Positions 21,661 through 32,083 of a stretch of DNA of 64,000 nucleotides are shown in pieces; the stretch's first letter is position 1, and each line of letters begins with the position of its first letter. The notes under the pieces are model-generated. The model worked only from the letters and a program-made list of their open reading frames with translations. It was not told the origin of the DNA and made no database searches. Both the position numbers and the translations under genes were made by a program. Origin of the DNA: Prosopocoilus inquinatus. Lineage: Eukaryota > Arthropoda > Insecta > Coleoptera > Lucanidae. The stretch is taken from positions 41,137,001-41,201,000 of the forward strand of contig CM069876.1 in the NCBI GenBank assembly GCA_036172665.1, given 5' to 3'.

Positions 21661-21789
21661 GTAAATCGGGTCGTAGAAAAAGTATAGTGTTTAACTCGTC
21701 GGAATAATTTTCTTAAGCTCGCGAACATTATCAATTAGTTATCTCGCTCAAAAAATATCACTTTCGTCGCTCATTGAACAATACATCGT

Positions 21790-22160
21790 GATTAATGGAA
21801 TTCATAATTAGAGGAGGCTGTGATTGGTGCCATTTTATGCCGTGTAGTTGGATACGGTGAGAAATAAACAATAAGTTGACAGTTGTCATATTTGAGGTTA
21901 TGCTCGTACTTTATACAATATCCTTCATTTTGTTATTTTATTTTGCATAAATGCTGGTTTAAATCCTTTTTTAGAATATTAGGGGGAGGGGGTTTCCACA
22001 AGTCAACCCGTTTATTATGAATCATTTAAAAACATAAATGTCACAATTCTGACACTTATTGTTCTTAATTTCAAACTGTCGGCCTGTGTTGCCAACTTTT
22101 TGGAAAAGATCGCAGCCTTCTCTAATTATAAATTCCGTTGATCGCATGGCACTATTAATG
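21790..22160. mobile_element. Dispersed inverted-repeat element, copy 1
   Basis: Ends GGAATTCATAATTAGAGG and (reverse complement) GGAATTTATAATTAGAGA, followed inside by AGGCTG.GAT. The interior includes TTGACAGTTGTCATATTTGA and ATGTCACAATTCTGACACTT. An inverted, diverged copy lies at about 60095-60375. Ends and interior match, so this is one transposable family; superfamily unknown. Confidence 0.65.
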
Positions 22161-23071
22161 CACTCCGACTTAATATTAAAATGAATCGTTGCGTTGTTAG
22201 GCAACCAACTGTACATAAATAGAACTGTCAGTTGTCAAAATAATAATTAAGAACATTAATTTGGTCAAAGACTTATTCACTCCAATAAGGGGCGCGATTA
22301 TCGGAAAAGATATTTTAATCAACGCATGCGTTCATTAATGGCGATTAATAGTCTCCACAAAAGTCAAAAATATGTCTATTATAAATCGCTGTCAATATTG
22401 ATTAAATAACTATTAGTACCTCTGTGTGACGAGGAGTCTTAATTATTAAATTTAAAAACGTTTCATCATTGAGTAGGTTGTTGAACCAATTGAACCTTGT
22501 CAATCTTTATGGATACTTAAATTAAGTACATAATTATTTTTTTCTGAGATGTATAATATGATGTGTTCAAGAAATTCTACGTTTGGAGTTGGCATTGGTT
22601 TGGTAAACGTATGCCGGTGTTTTAGCCAATCAAAACAGTTGCAGCTGAACTGAACTCTGTTGACATTTTAAAGTTAACGGGGCCTGCGCCGGCCCATCTG
22701 GCCACAAAATATATAGACGCCCCGAGTTTAATATCAATATCTTGATCTTACTTTTCTACTTGTCTCCGTTTGCAAATTGATATTTTTTGCTTTTTGATTA
22801 CAAATAATAATAATAATTCATTTGATTCTATTTTCTTTGATTATTTCTTTAATTTACTTTTAATTTTGAGTTCTATTGCTGATTCGAGTGTCCTATTGTG
22901 AAAGACGTTGCATTTCCTGTGTTTCTTCTTGTGTTTATTTTACTATTGTTTTGGTTTTCATAGTTTTAGTTTTATCTTGACAAAAGACTGTGAAAACTGT
23001 ACTATATTTCTATTTTATTATTATTGGAAACTAAAGTTCAGAATGGCCAAGAAATTAACAAATTGTATATA
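22161..23071. other. D/E intron, no gene seen
   Basis: AT-rich, including an (AAT)n run near 22803. No supported feature. Confidence 0.4.
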
Positions 23072-23379
23072 CAGTCGCGAGCACAAAAAACGGAACATTT
23101 AAAACTAGAAACGAAAATTATAAGCAGGGATAAGTAATCGGCCCACTTGTTTCGCGAGCAATACAAAAATTTAGTATTCGGACTGTATTAGTGCGGCCCA
23201 GAGTAATTTCTGCGAAGTGCGAACATCCATTCCCCTCGCATTCAATAGCAATTTAAACGCATCGGAGCCGCGGAAGGAGTAATTAGTATATTCGTTGTAA
23301 AAAACATCCAACACTAAGTGGGCCGAATTCTTTTCCCTGGTTATAATAAGAAATGTCCCGTTTTCTGTGCTCGCGACTG
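23072..23379. mobile_element. TA-flanked mariner-type MITE, 29-bp TIRs
   Basis: 308 bp. The terminal repeats begin CAGTCGCGAGCACA at both ends and agree at 27 of 29 positions, through ACGG.ACATTT. TA flanks each end (23070-23071 and 23380-23381). No transposase. The core is related to 20726-21115. Confidence 0.85.
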
Positions 23380-23381
23380 TA

Positions 23382-25821
23382 CATGTATTTTCGGTACTCA
23401 GAATTGTATTTTGCTGAATTGAGATGTACTGCTCTGTATAAATTTTAGAGAAAATGAATTTTTAGGGACAAAAGACAGACATAACACCGTCCCAAAATCC
23501 ATCCAAATAAAAAGAAATCAAATGTTACACAATTAACTTAGGTCAAGTACCAACAATTAACTTATAATTCTTTTAAAATAATCAAATGTTATTGTTTTGG
23601 TGATGAAAGAATGTTGAAAAATGACTTTGATTTGTCAGAAGAAACATCTGGTAAAAGAGAAAAATAAATATGAAAATCGAAAATTGCAGCCTGTGTGTTT
23701 TTAATTTTTTAAAATTTATTGAGCCAGAATGGTTATTCTCTTTGTATAACTTAAAAAGAAATGCATTTTGAAGATATGTTAAAAGGACAATTAAAAAAAT
23801 TAAAAAATCGTTCGCAGAATCTCAAAAAAAAAGAAATTTGATGTACTTAGCCTCTCCTGCTACAAATCACATTGTGTTGGAACTGATTTTGTAAACACTT
23901 ATAAAAAAAATTTAAGAACACAACGAAAATTGAGCAAAAGTCATAAACCGTGAGTCATTGATTTCAGTTGCGCTAACCTTGTTTGTGTCTCTTCTTTTTA
24001 ATTCTTTTGCTTTTAGAATCTATTCTGTCATCTTGTCTAAACTCTCGTGTATATAGACTGAATACATTTCATCAGGGTTGCCAGACTTTTGCAGACAATG
24101 GCACCAACTTGTTGACAAATTGTAGTCAAAAGGCGTCATTTTTTTTATTAAAATCAAAGACAAAAAAAAATTAAAATCGCCGATTTGGTATCTCAAAAAT
24201 CAGAACAAATAGAAAAATGAAACCTGCTAAAAATCAGAAACAAAAAAGACCTGAAAGCAGCAGCAACAATATACAAGGTGTGAAGTGAATAAAAAAAACA
24301 AAGAAAGATCGACAACACCGATTTATAGAAAATTTAAGCAAACTGTAAAAAAGTAACAAGTCAATAATGCGATAGAAGAACAAAAAGGAAACACAGTACA
24401 GTATGCAATACAAAATACAGTATGCAATACAGAAGTACAGTATGCAAAACAAAAGAAACGAAATATAGTGCGCAAAAGAAAGGATCTAAATGAGGCACAA
24501 AACAAAAGTAAAGCGATGAACTACAAACAAGCGTCAACAAAATGCGAAGAATCAATTCTATTAGAAAAAAGAGAAAGAGAAATCACGAAGTTCGAAAGCA
24601 TAAAAAGCAGAAAAGAAAGACAAAAGAAGATGGACTCTTAAGGTGAATAAAAACCAAATGAATCTCCAGACAAAAAAATTAAAGAAATAATCAATTTGAT
24701 AAAAATAAAACAGAGTGAAGAGAAATGCAAGAGCATAAAACGAATTTAAAGAGAAACAGAAGTACCGGGATACTAAGGTGAACAGAAAAATGAAATTCGA
24801 TGAGAGTTTTTGCAGAAGAAAAGAACTCCTAGGTAACAAAAGAGAACTGTAAAAAGGAGTCAATAAAATGCGGAAACCAATTCGATTAAGACAAGAAAAA
24901 TGTAAGAAACCTCAAAACAGCAAACGAAAAATAAATGAATGGATGGAAAAATAAATAAATAAAAGAGCGGCGATTTTTTTTTAATATTCCTCGTAATGTT
25001 GCGTTTGAGTCACGATTTTGTGAGCAAAATAAAGCACCTTATTTTGGACGTAATCTTGAATCTTGATTACAACCAAGTGATACACTACTGTCGAAAAGTT
25101 TTAAGACGAAAAGCAGTAAATCTGTTGGAATTTGAGCCTTATTGAAATAGCCCGTCTGAATTTACTGCAATCAAAAACGATTTGCAACAATTTTTTTTAA
25201 AGGATTTACGTTCACTTGAGTATGATTCCGGAATTTAGCATAAAAATGACTTGGTTCTAGAGTCAGATCGTTTTGGTATAACATTTTAAAATGCCCAAAT
25301 GGAAATGTGTTAAAATGGAAAATTAAAATTAAATTAAACTAATGTGACGCAAAAGAAATTTCAATGTCTCTTGAAATTTCGCACCTTCAAATTTTTGAAA
25401 TCGAGAAAAGTCTTTCGAGTTGGCGACACTGCGTCATCGTAAAATAGCTTTTATTTTTTTAGCAAAATTTGTTGGAGACGATTATTTGTTTCGTTAATTT
25501 CAATGAGCTATAAACGAAAGTAAATTACTTAATTAACGCGTTTTTAATTATTTTTTGATTACTGATCTCTTCAAGTGAAGACATTTTCAAAAGATCTAAC
25601 GTTAGGCATTTGTTACGTGAAACTTTAAAAAGAAAAGAATTTTTTTTTGTCAAAACTTATGCCTTCTCTCTCACCATGTCATAACACATGTCTGACCCTT
25701 TTCAGAATAAGAAACGCTTCGTGTTTTATGTTACGTGTTAAATTATTTCGGAATCCGTTGCAACAAAAAAGAAAGTGTTTCTATTGTTTATTATTTTAGA
25801 ATGTTCCTAACTCTCTTCTAG
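23382..25821 (+). other. D/E intron, 3' part
   Basis: 24.17-24.97 kb is strongly purine-rich on the + strand, giving spurious minus-strand frames; it includes a short ACAGTATGCAATAC repeat (about 18-19-bp period, three copies, 24398-24450). At 25083 an ACTGTCGAAAAGTTTTAAGA segment resembles a Tc1/mariner end, but no second end was found. Near 25162-25198 is the second copy of the 36-base repeat seen at 7768. Confidence 0.5.
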
Positions 25822-25935
25822 GTATATAACTCCTATCAGACTCTCCTGAACGGTTTGGACGTGATGCTGCAAGTGTGCCATAACTCGAGCCCATCATCAA
25901 CGGAAAAGATCGACAACAGGAAATGCATCCTCAAC
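25822..25935 (+). CDS. trio: trio exon E: alternative version of a spectrin helix
   Basis: Acceptor actctcttctag ends at 25821 and donor gtacga begins at 25936. The 38 phase-0 codons start VYNSYQTLLNGLDVMLQVC and end RKCILN. They fit directly after exon D (...QAYTE), where vertebrate TRIO continues with VSQDGKSLLDKL. Exon E and the next exon F align over their first 19 residues with identities at V1, L8, L9, L12, D13, Q17, V18 and C19, and share RK near the end. They therefore arose by exon duplication and can substitute for each other without frame change. The donor is non-consensus at its last position, as expected of a regulated exon. The open frame runs on 108 nt into the intron, so an intron-retained end is possible but less likely. 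Its existence as an exon rests on the reading frame, splice sites and homology with F. Confidence 0.82.
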
Positions 25936-26190
25936 GTACGATCGATTTTAAACTTTCAGCTAACTCTGGGTGGCGCTGCCCTAAAGGACTCTTCCGCTTC
26001 TGATTTGCCTTCTCTTGTAGAATCTGGCAATTATTTATCGTCGTGTTAACACGCGCTTGTCCTTTCCACTAGGGTTTCTCGTCGCTGTCACATAACAACC
26101 AGTAGCTTGGATTTCTGTTAGTCGTAGCATTCTTAGTTTAGTAGTTGATTAATGAAAGTCTCTCTTCTAATCGGTGTTGGTTGGTGACAG
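25936..26190 (+). other. Intron between alternative exons E and F
   Basis: 255 bp, pyrimidine-rich in part (GTTTCTCGTCGCTGTC near 26071), with CTAAT motifs as possible branch points. Long enough for both exons to be recognised separately, so simple steric exclusion would not explain mutually exclusive splicing. Confidence 0.6.
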
Positions 26191-26274
26191 GTGCATAGCA
26201 CGAGTAAGAAGCTGCTGTATCAGTTAGATCATCTGGTGCAAGTCTGCAATCAACCTGGAACTGATAGGAAACAT
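26191..26274 (+). CDS. trio: trio exon F: alternative version of the same spectrin helix
   Basis: Acceptor ggttggtgacag ends at 26190 and donor gtaaat begins at 26275. The 28 phase-0 codons read VHSTSKKLLYQLDHLVQVC then NQPGTDRKH. The exon joins in frame to D, E or G. It is the better match to the vertebrate continuation (S-x-x-K-x-L-L-x-x-L). The acceptor is weak: the 15 bases before the AG are G-rich rather than pyrimidine-rich, and a CTAAT branch-point-like motif lies about 24 nt upstream of the exon (26167-26171). Weak sites flanking both E and F fit regulated splicing. Using both exons would add an extra 28-38 residues to one helix, which vertebrate TRIO does not have; hence I infer mutually exclusive use, not proven. 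Confidence 0.88.
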
Positions 26275-26714
26275 GTAAATATAACACTACTTTTTTTTTC
26301 TTTGTGTTTTCTTGTTTGTTTGATGTGAGAGCTTTACAAGAGTTTGGTGTAAAAAAACACGACTGAAGGCACCAAACTTTTGTGAAATCAATTTAAATTT
26401 TTTGTGTCAAAGAGTTTGTAAACAGTTTATAAAAATTAGAATTTGCTTAAGTATAAGAAATTATTGTAAGGTACTCATCATCAGTGGTTTCATGTTTTCT
26501 TTTCTTAAGAAAATTGCACGTGTAATATTTTGTTCTAATAGTTTTAATACTTTTAACAATTACGCAATGTTTAACAAGATTAATAATAATAGAGTGTCAA
26601 ACACTTGCTCTCCTGTAATTTTATTTATTAAACTAAAGACTTGCTTCTACAAAAATTGTTTACAAATTAGATTTATCTTAAATTGCATTATAAAATTTTC
26701 TAATTTTATAATAG
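26275..26714 (+). other. F/G intron
   Basis: 440 bp, AT-rich, no gene or mobile element recognised. An open frame of about 100 codons reads into exon G across the acceptor; it is not supported as coding. Confidence 0.55.
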
Positions 26715-26912
26715 GGAGATAGCACAAGTAATTACGAAAACAGGCCCGGTGGCAATCCTGCTGCAGACTACAGCGAAGGAGCCAGTCACGTCCTAGCTGT
26801 AATCCACCAAATTCTAAATCACCATAGAGCCTTGGAGCAGAAGTGGCACGCAAAGAAAATCAAACTCCACCAACGGCTGGCCTTACGGTTATTTCAAGAG
26901 GACGTTAAACAG
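26715..26912 (+). CDS. trio: trio exon G: spectrin repeat 3, first part
   Basis: Acceptor ttttataatag ends at 26714 and donor gtatgt begins at 26913. The 66 phase-0 codons begin GDSTSNYENRPGGN, a hydrophilic linker, and continue with SHVLAVIHQILNHHRALEQ, then KIKLHQRLALRLFQEDVKQ. The latter matches the family pattern R-x-R-L-H-Q-R-L-Q-L-x-x-F-Q-Q-D-V-x-Q. The SNYENRPGG linker corresponds to the SANYSKAVHHVL region of vertebrate TRIO. The exon is separated from H by a 57-nt intron, close to the insect minimum, so G and H are presumably spliced by intron definition. Confidence 0.95.
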
Positions 26913-26969
26913 GTATGTAAGAAATGATGGGGCCCTACTTCGTTATGTCATTTAATGATTTGTTTTAAG

Positions 26970-27092
26970 GTGCTTGATTGGCTGTCAAATCATGGGGAAG
27001 TCTTTATTAGGAAGAACACGGGGATTGGAAGGAATTTGCAGAAAGCCCGGGTGTATCAGAAGAGCCATGAACATTTTGAGAACGTCGCACAG
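26970..27092 (+). CDS. trio: trio exon H: spectrin repeat 3, continued
   Basis: Acceptor tttgttttaag ends at 26969 and donor gtaagt (consensus) begins at 27093. The 41 phase-0 codons begin VLDWLSNHGEVFIRKNTGIG and end KSHEHFENVAQ, matching VLDWIENHGEAF, KHTGVG and KRHEDFEEVAQ of vertebrate TRIO. The next expected residues (an NTYTNADKLL-like helix) are not encoded anywhere that I could find in the remaining 36.9 kb, so the following intron is exceptionally long. The strong consensus donor fits a site that has to be used across a very long intron. Confidence 0.96.
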
Positions 27093-27860
27093 GTAAGTCT
27101 TTCAAACTCTCTGCATGTCGTTGAGGTGAAAACTTACACCAATTTGATTTGTTTTGTATGAATCGTAAACATGTCCTTGCAAAAGCTGAGATTTTATTTT
27201 TTTTACTTGGTGGCAATTTGTGTACATGTTAATTAGTTAATTGAACCACAATTTGTGGTTTCAAACATTGAAAAGTGTGCTAACTAATTGATTTAAATAT
27301 TAAGTCTGCATAGAATACTGTATAGTGCCGCCATCTGTGACTGAGTTTCTTGCTTCGCGTTGAACTGAGTTTCGGTTGTGGTTAGGAATCTGAGAGTTGA
27401 GGATCTCAAGTAGCTTTAGTCCGGGCTGGTCCGGTTTCCCAATCCCAGGAAAAACCGGCGATTGAGAGAAGGTTTCATTATTTCAAGAATAGCTAGCGAG
27501 TCTATCTGTTTCAATGCAAAAGTCAAAGTGAAATTAATTGAATTGACTTGAATAGTGTAGTGCAGTATATTTTTTTTGCGTTTAACAAAATGAATGCTGG
27601 TGCGAACGTTAGCTATTAATTAATCGCGCACAGTACCAATTAAAACATAAAATAATGGAAATTACAGGGCCTCTACAAATTGCGTTACTTTACAGTCTTT
27701 ATTACGAACAGCTTAATTAGCGACGTGTTACAGTTCACTGCAATCAAAAACTTTGCAATAAAATGTTTAAAAAGTGTTTACTACGTTCGCTATTTAAGTT
27801 ACTTTGAATATTTCCGTTAATAATTACTTTATAAATTTTATTCCCTATTTACTATTTTTA
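27093..27860 (+). other. Start of the giant downstream intron
   Basis: AT-rich DNA after the exon H donor. A mixed-composition patch at 27325-27480 includes a CCGCCATCTG box and CCGGGCTGGTCCGG, which looks repeat-derived, but no ends could be placed. Confidence 0.5.
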
Positions 27861-28580
27861 ATCTTGAAGGTAATTTAATAATTCTTAACAAAAGAAATGT
27901 TCTTAGCGCCTTCATTGTAGGCAATCGCTCTAGCCACTGTGTACGTTGGGTTGCCTGCACTAAGACTTCTATTTTTTACGTTTTCTGAAGTCCAATTTAT
28001 TATTTTTTCAACAAACGATCATGCTGTTAAAATTATTATTTATAATTCTGAAAGCTAATTAAATAATTTTCTCAGTGAATAAAGGTGAAAATTCAAACAA
28101 ATAAATAAATTAATTAATCAATTCTCTTTGTGCCTCTATTATTTCTTTCCTCAATGCAGGAAGAATTGGAATACATTTAACAATTAGCAACGCATTATAA
28201 AAGTGTTATGTTTCTTGAGAGAAAAATGTTTACTTGTCGCCTGCGGTGTAGGCAACTGTACAATCTGCTGGCTCATTTGTTTGCCTATACTAAATCTCTT
28301 CCTTAAAAAAATTACTCCTAATTTCTTTATTTTTAGACAAACTAGCGTGTTATTAAAATTAATTGTTTATGATTTTTAAAGATAAATTCTATAATTTTCT
28401 CCAATACACGAGAAAACTTCAAAACAAAAATTAATAAAATTGCTATTTTTACACGTCTATTATTTCTTTTCTGAAACTAAATAGAAAAAAATGTAAATTT
28501 GTTTAAACATGTAAAAAAATGGGAAAATTGCATAAACGCTGCTAATTTGTGAAAGTTTATCAATTTTTGTCGGAAAATGA
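27861..28580. repeat. Second tandem dimer of the GGCAACC-stem repeat
   Basis: Units with TAGGCAAT...GGGTTGCCT at 27918-27956 and TAGGCAAC...TTTGCCT at 28249-28286, period about 330 bp. Each is followed by ACTAA.(A/T)CT.CTT and later AGGAAGAATTGGAA, as in the 1.9-2.6 kb copy. Confidence 0.68.
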
Positions 28581-31351
28581 GAAAAACCTGGAAGTTTTAA
28601 TGAATATAAATCGGTTTAAGTCGACTTTTGACCGATGAAAATTATAAGAAAGTTGTTTTTAGATTTTAAACGAACACTTTTAAAATTGGAAAGAACTCTC
28701 AGCGTTTCATTATCGGTTGAGAGCTTCGTCCATTTTCTGAAAATAAAGTAATTATTAGTTTAAGGAATCGAAATACAAATTTTTTAATCTTGAGCAGGAC
28801 AGAATTATAAATGAAAAAGCTTTCAACGTTTCACTTTCGATTGATGGCTTCGTTAGGATCCAAGTATCCAAATATATTTTGAGCCCAAATGTTTCTTATT
28901 GTTCTTATTTTCTGCTTTGTAATTTAATCTTCTTTTTCGACAAAGAAGACGTAATTCTTTCACTAAGGCCCGACCTTTCCACTTGCTAATACAGTTCCCA
29001 TTAACGTTAAAACATTAACAGAAACTTTTCCAATTTTTGACAAATACGTTGAATTTTAAGAACGGTGACTCGTCGAATTACTCGTCAGATAAATTATTAT
29101 TATTATTAGAAGGTGTAAAGATCGAACCTTAATTGCATTATGTAATTGTATTAGATTATTTAAATCGAAAAGTAGTAATGCATTTATTAATAATTATTGC
29201 TTTATACTTTGTTCATTGATTTTCTTTAATTGTCACACTTTTACGATTGCCGATTAGATTACATGTTAATGTATTCTGGTAATACATTTATTTCTTAATT
29301 ATTTAAGCATTCTTGTAGATTTTGTCATACTTTTCTTAATGCTAATCAAAACTATATTAACAATTCTTTCAGCTGAATACTAAATTTATTAATTACTTTA
29401 CCCACAGAAATTAATATACTGACAGTTGATTAAAAATAATATTTAATTTAATAAAATTTAATAATAGTTTATTTATCGCGTTCAGATCTGGCAAAATTGA
29501 AAAAAATACAATTTATTTGGCTGACAAAAATCATCAAAAAAGCAGTTTTTCATATTTGATAAAAAGAATATAAGTTATTATTTTAAATATAATTTTTTGT
29601 CTTAATTTAAGAAAGTTATTTTGGCTTTGTTTTTCAGAAATATTTTTCAAATTCTTGCAAATAAAAATCAAAAGTTTTACCAATAGGGAAATGGAGCTTT
29701 TTTGAATAGTGATTAAATTTTGTCGTCACACGTTTTTCTCTAATTTGTGTAAACTTACTCAGTTTGTTTTTGGTCTTGTTGTTTATCAGCCTTTTTAACT
29801 TTAGCTTATAAAAAGTAAAATCAAAACTAGAACTTGCTCCCTTAAGTATGTGTTGCTGACAGAAAATGTTTAAAGTTTATTTTTGTTTCTTCTTTTTCTA
29901 CTTTACTATTAAAACTGCTTTTGTTTGTTGTTGCAATCTTCTAATTGTAAGTTGTGAAATGCCACCTTTAATTGATTTATTACTCCCATACTTTAAGGCG
30001 TTTGTTTAAAAAAAAAAACTATTTCAAAAATGTTCTACGAATATATTTTTTAATTATGTCTTTTTTTAATTATTTATTTATATTTGATTTTCGTGTGTCG
30101 TATCAATTTAAAAATATTTCTTTTTTAGTATCTTTATATTTAGCCATTTATGCTTTTTTTAATTCGTGCTTTTTTTTTAGCAATTTTAGAACTTAAGAAC
30201 CTCTTTCTAATAAATTTCTAAGGACGCAGTAGTTTTGTTTTAAATAACTGAATGCCCAATAAACTAAATTTTGTTACGAAATCTGGATTCGTAAAAATAA
30301 TCGTCGCAAAAAACTTGCATTTTATAATTGCATCATTTTCGTTTGTATCTCAATTTCGTTTATAACTTAATCCATTGTAATTGTAAAGCACATTTTATTA
30401 CCAGGGACTTCAATATAATAGTTTTTTATGTGGATTTCATTTTATAGTCCTATAACTAAAGCCCGGATTCAGGCGTATTTTTGGTGATAAATCGCAACGT
30501 ATATTCTGCGGTTAAAATGCATTTAGAAGTATTTACAACAAAGCGAATCCAATTTAAAAATCACGACGTTTAAAATAATTTACTTGTTTAAATCTTAACA
30601 TTGAATATCTCATAAATTCCAAGACAATTCAAACAGTAACCATGAAACTAAAATGGAGAACTCATGTATTATGTATATTGATCGTTGGAAGTTCAATTTC
30701 ATAAAATTACTTTCTTTAAGTATTCTTTGCATTTCGTTATTATTGGAAGCATAAAAATGCAATATCCCTTTTTTAATTTAAAATGTAGAACAACATTGAA
30801 TCAACATAATACAATGTAATATAAACCGTGCATGTAAAACGATCACCTTTACACCTCCGCGCGATAGCTCGTAAACGCTAAAGCTTTCATTCCAAACTAT
30901 CAAAACCTAGCGCTTTCAACTGAAATTCATGGAATATCGCCGAACGTAAAACGTTAACGACCCCATGCAGAAAACAACGCCGTTCAGAAAAGTCCAATCA
31001 TGATAAACCCTTTTCACGGTTTATTAATTCCCTAGTTGCGTTGTTGTACGTATTATATACCGTCTGTCCTTTTGATAATGAGACATAAGGACTTAACAGA
31101 GGCAAACAGAAATTTTATCTTCTTTAACAAATTAATACGAAGTGTATAGGTTGGAATCGGAAAGGTTTTGGTATTTAAAGTATTTTGATATTAATATTTT
31201 GTTTTAGCTATTGATTACTTACAAATGAAAAAAAAATTGCCAGTCTTGAGAAACAGCAAATGCATCATGCGCGTGATCAAATGAATCAAGTATTTGGAAC
31301 TTGCTGTGACTTTTATTACTGTTAGGTTTACAATTTAGCAAATTCGATGTT
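28581..31351. other. Giant intron, AT-rich, no gene seen
   Basis: Very AT-rich with many T/A homopolymer runs. A pair of similar segments with TTTCA.T.TCG.TTGA.GCTTCGT occurs near 28706 and 28830, suggesting a short diverged duplication. No gene supported. Confidence 0.4.
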
Positions 31352-31360
31352 AAAATGTTT

Positions 31361-32074
31361 GGGGATGGGACGATTCGCCGTCGCCAACTCGTCGTCGCCG
31401 ATTCACCGTCGCCAATTCGTCGTCGATCCAATTTACCGTCCGGCCAATTCGCCGTCACATGTTACTGGTTTATTTAGCTTGATAAGCTTTAAAACACTTT
31501 CTGACCATTTTAGATAATATCCAAGTTATACCTACGAATTGAAGAAAATAACTATAATTTCAGTACGTTTCAAGTAAATTAAAATGGACTTTACTATTGT
31601 TTTTCTATTTCAAGTTAAAATAAATTCCTAATTACAGTGCGAGCACCGTAAGACACCAAAATTACGGAAAAATTGGTGCTGTATAATGCATAATCATAAT
31701 TCTATTTTTTTTTTAATGGAACCCCTTTTTCAATTTATAATTTTAAATGACGTCAATTCATGAATCAATATTTTGAAAGCAGTCGACTTTTGATGTGTAG
31801 TGATTTTGATTGATATGAAAATCAATATGATTTTGAGCAGAATCTGAAAATATAAAAAAGAAGAATTGGAGGGTTTTTTACGAACACCATGAAGAATAAG
31901 AAATGCTTCCTGGACGACCAAATTTTTTTATTTGTTTCTTTATCTATATATCACATTTAATTAATAACAAATTATTTTATTTTCCATTGATTATGTTAAC
32001 TTCTTTATTTTACGACGAATCGGCGACGGTGTATTGGCGACGATAAATCGGCGATGACGAATTGTCCTAGACCC
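31361..32074. mobile_element. Mutator-like element with 9-bp target duplication and CGTCGCC repeats
   Basis: Perfect direct repeats AAAATGTTT at 31352-31360 and 32075-32083 flank a 714-bp element. Ends are GGGGATGGGACGATTCG and (reverse complement) GGGTCTAGGACAATTCG. Beside each end lie short direct repeats of the type CGTCGCCAATTCGTCGTCGC. The interior is AT-rich and non-coding. A 9-bp duplication is characteristic of the MULE superfamily; assignment on that alone is tentative. Confidence 0.75.
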
Positions 32075-32083
32075 AAAATGTTT

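Larger units (their letters stand above)
6028..27092 (+). other. trio: trio gene, internal segment (8 coding exons A-H)
   Basis: Span of the only gene supported here. The joined exons encode a protein that follows vertebrate TRIO/Kalirin from the second half of the SEC14 domain through about three spectrin repeats, judged from recalled family sequence rather than a search. Trio is a cytoplasmic and membrane-associated GEF that activates Rac/Rho during axon guidance and synapse growth; the catalytic DH-PH modules lie downstream of the window. Intron sizes are 4660, 7220, 1166, 5511, 255, 440 and 57 nt, then at least 36.9 kb after exon H. All introns are GT-AG. Phases are 0 throughout except the B/C junction (phase 1) and the entry to exon A, whose first base completes a split codon. 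No frameshift or stop interrupts any exon, so the gene looks intact. Confidence 0.95.

Noticed and set aside
25936..26049. In-frame continuation of exon E into the intron as an alternative protein end
   Set aside because: A donor is present at 25936 and the extension has no family similarity; possible but unsupported.
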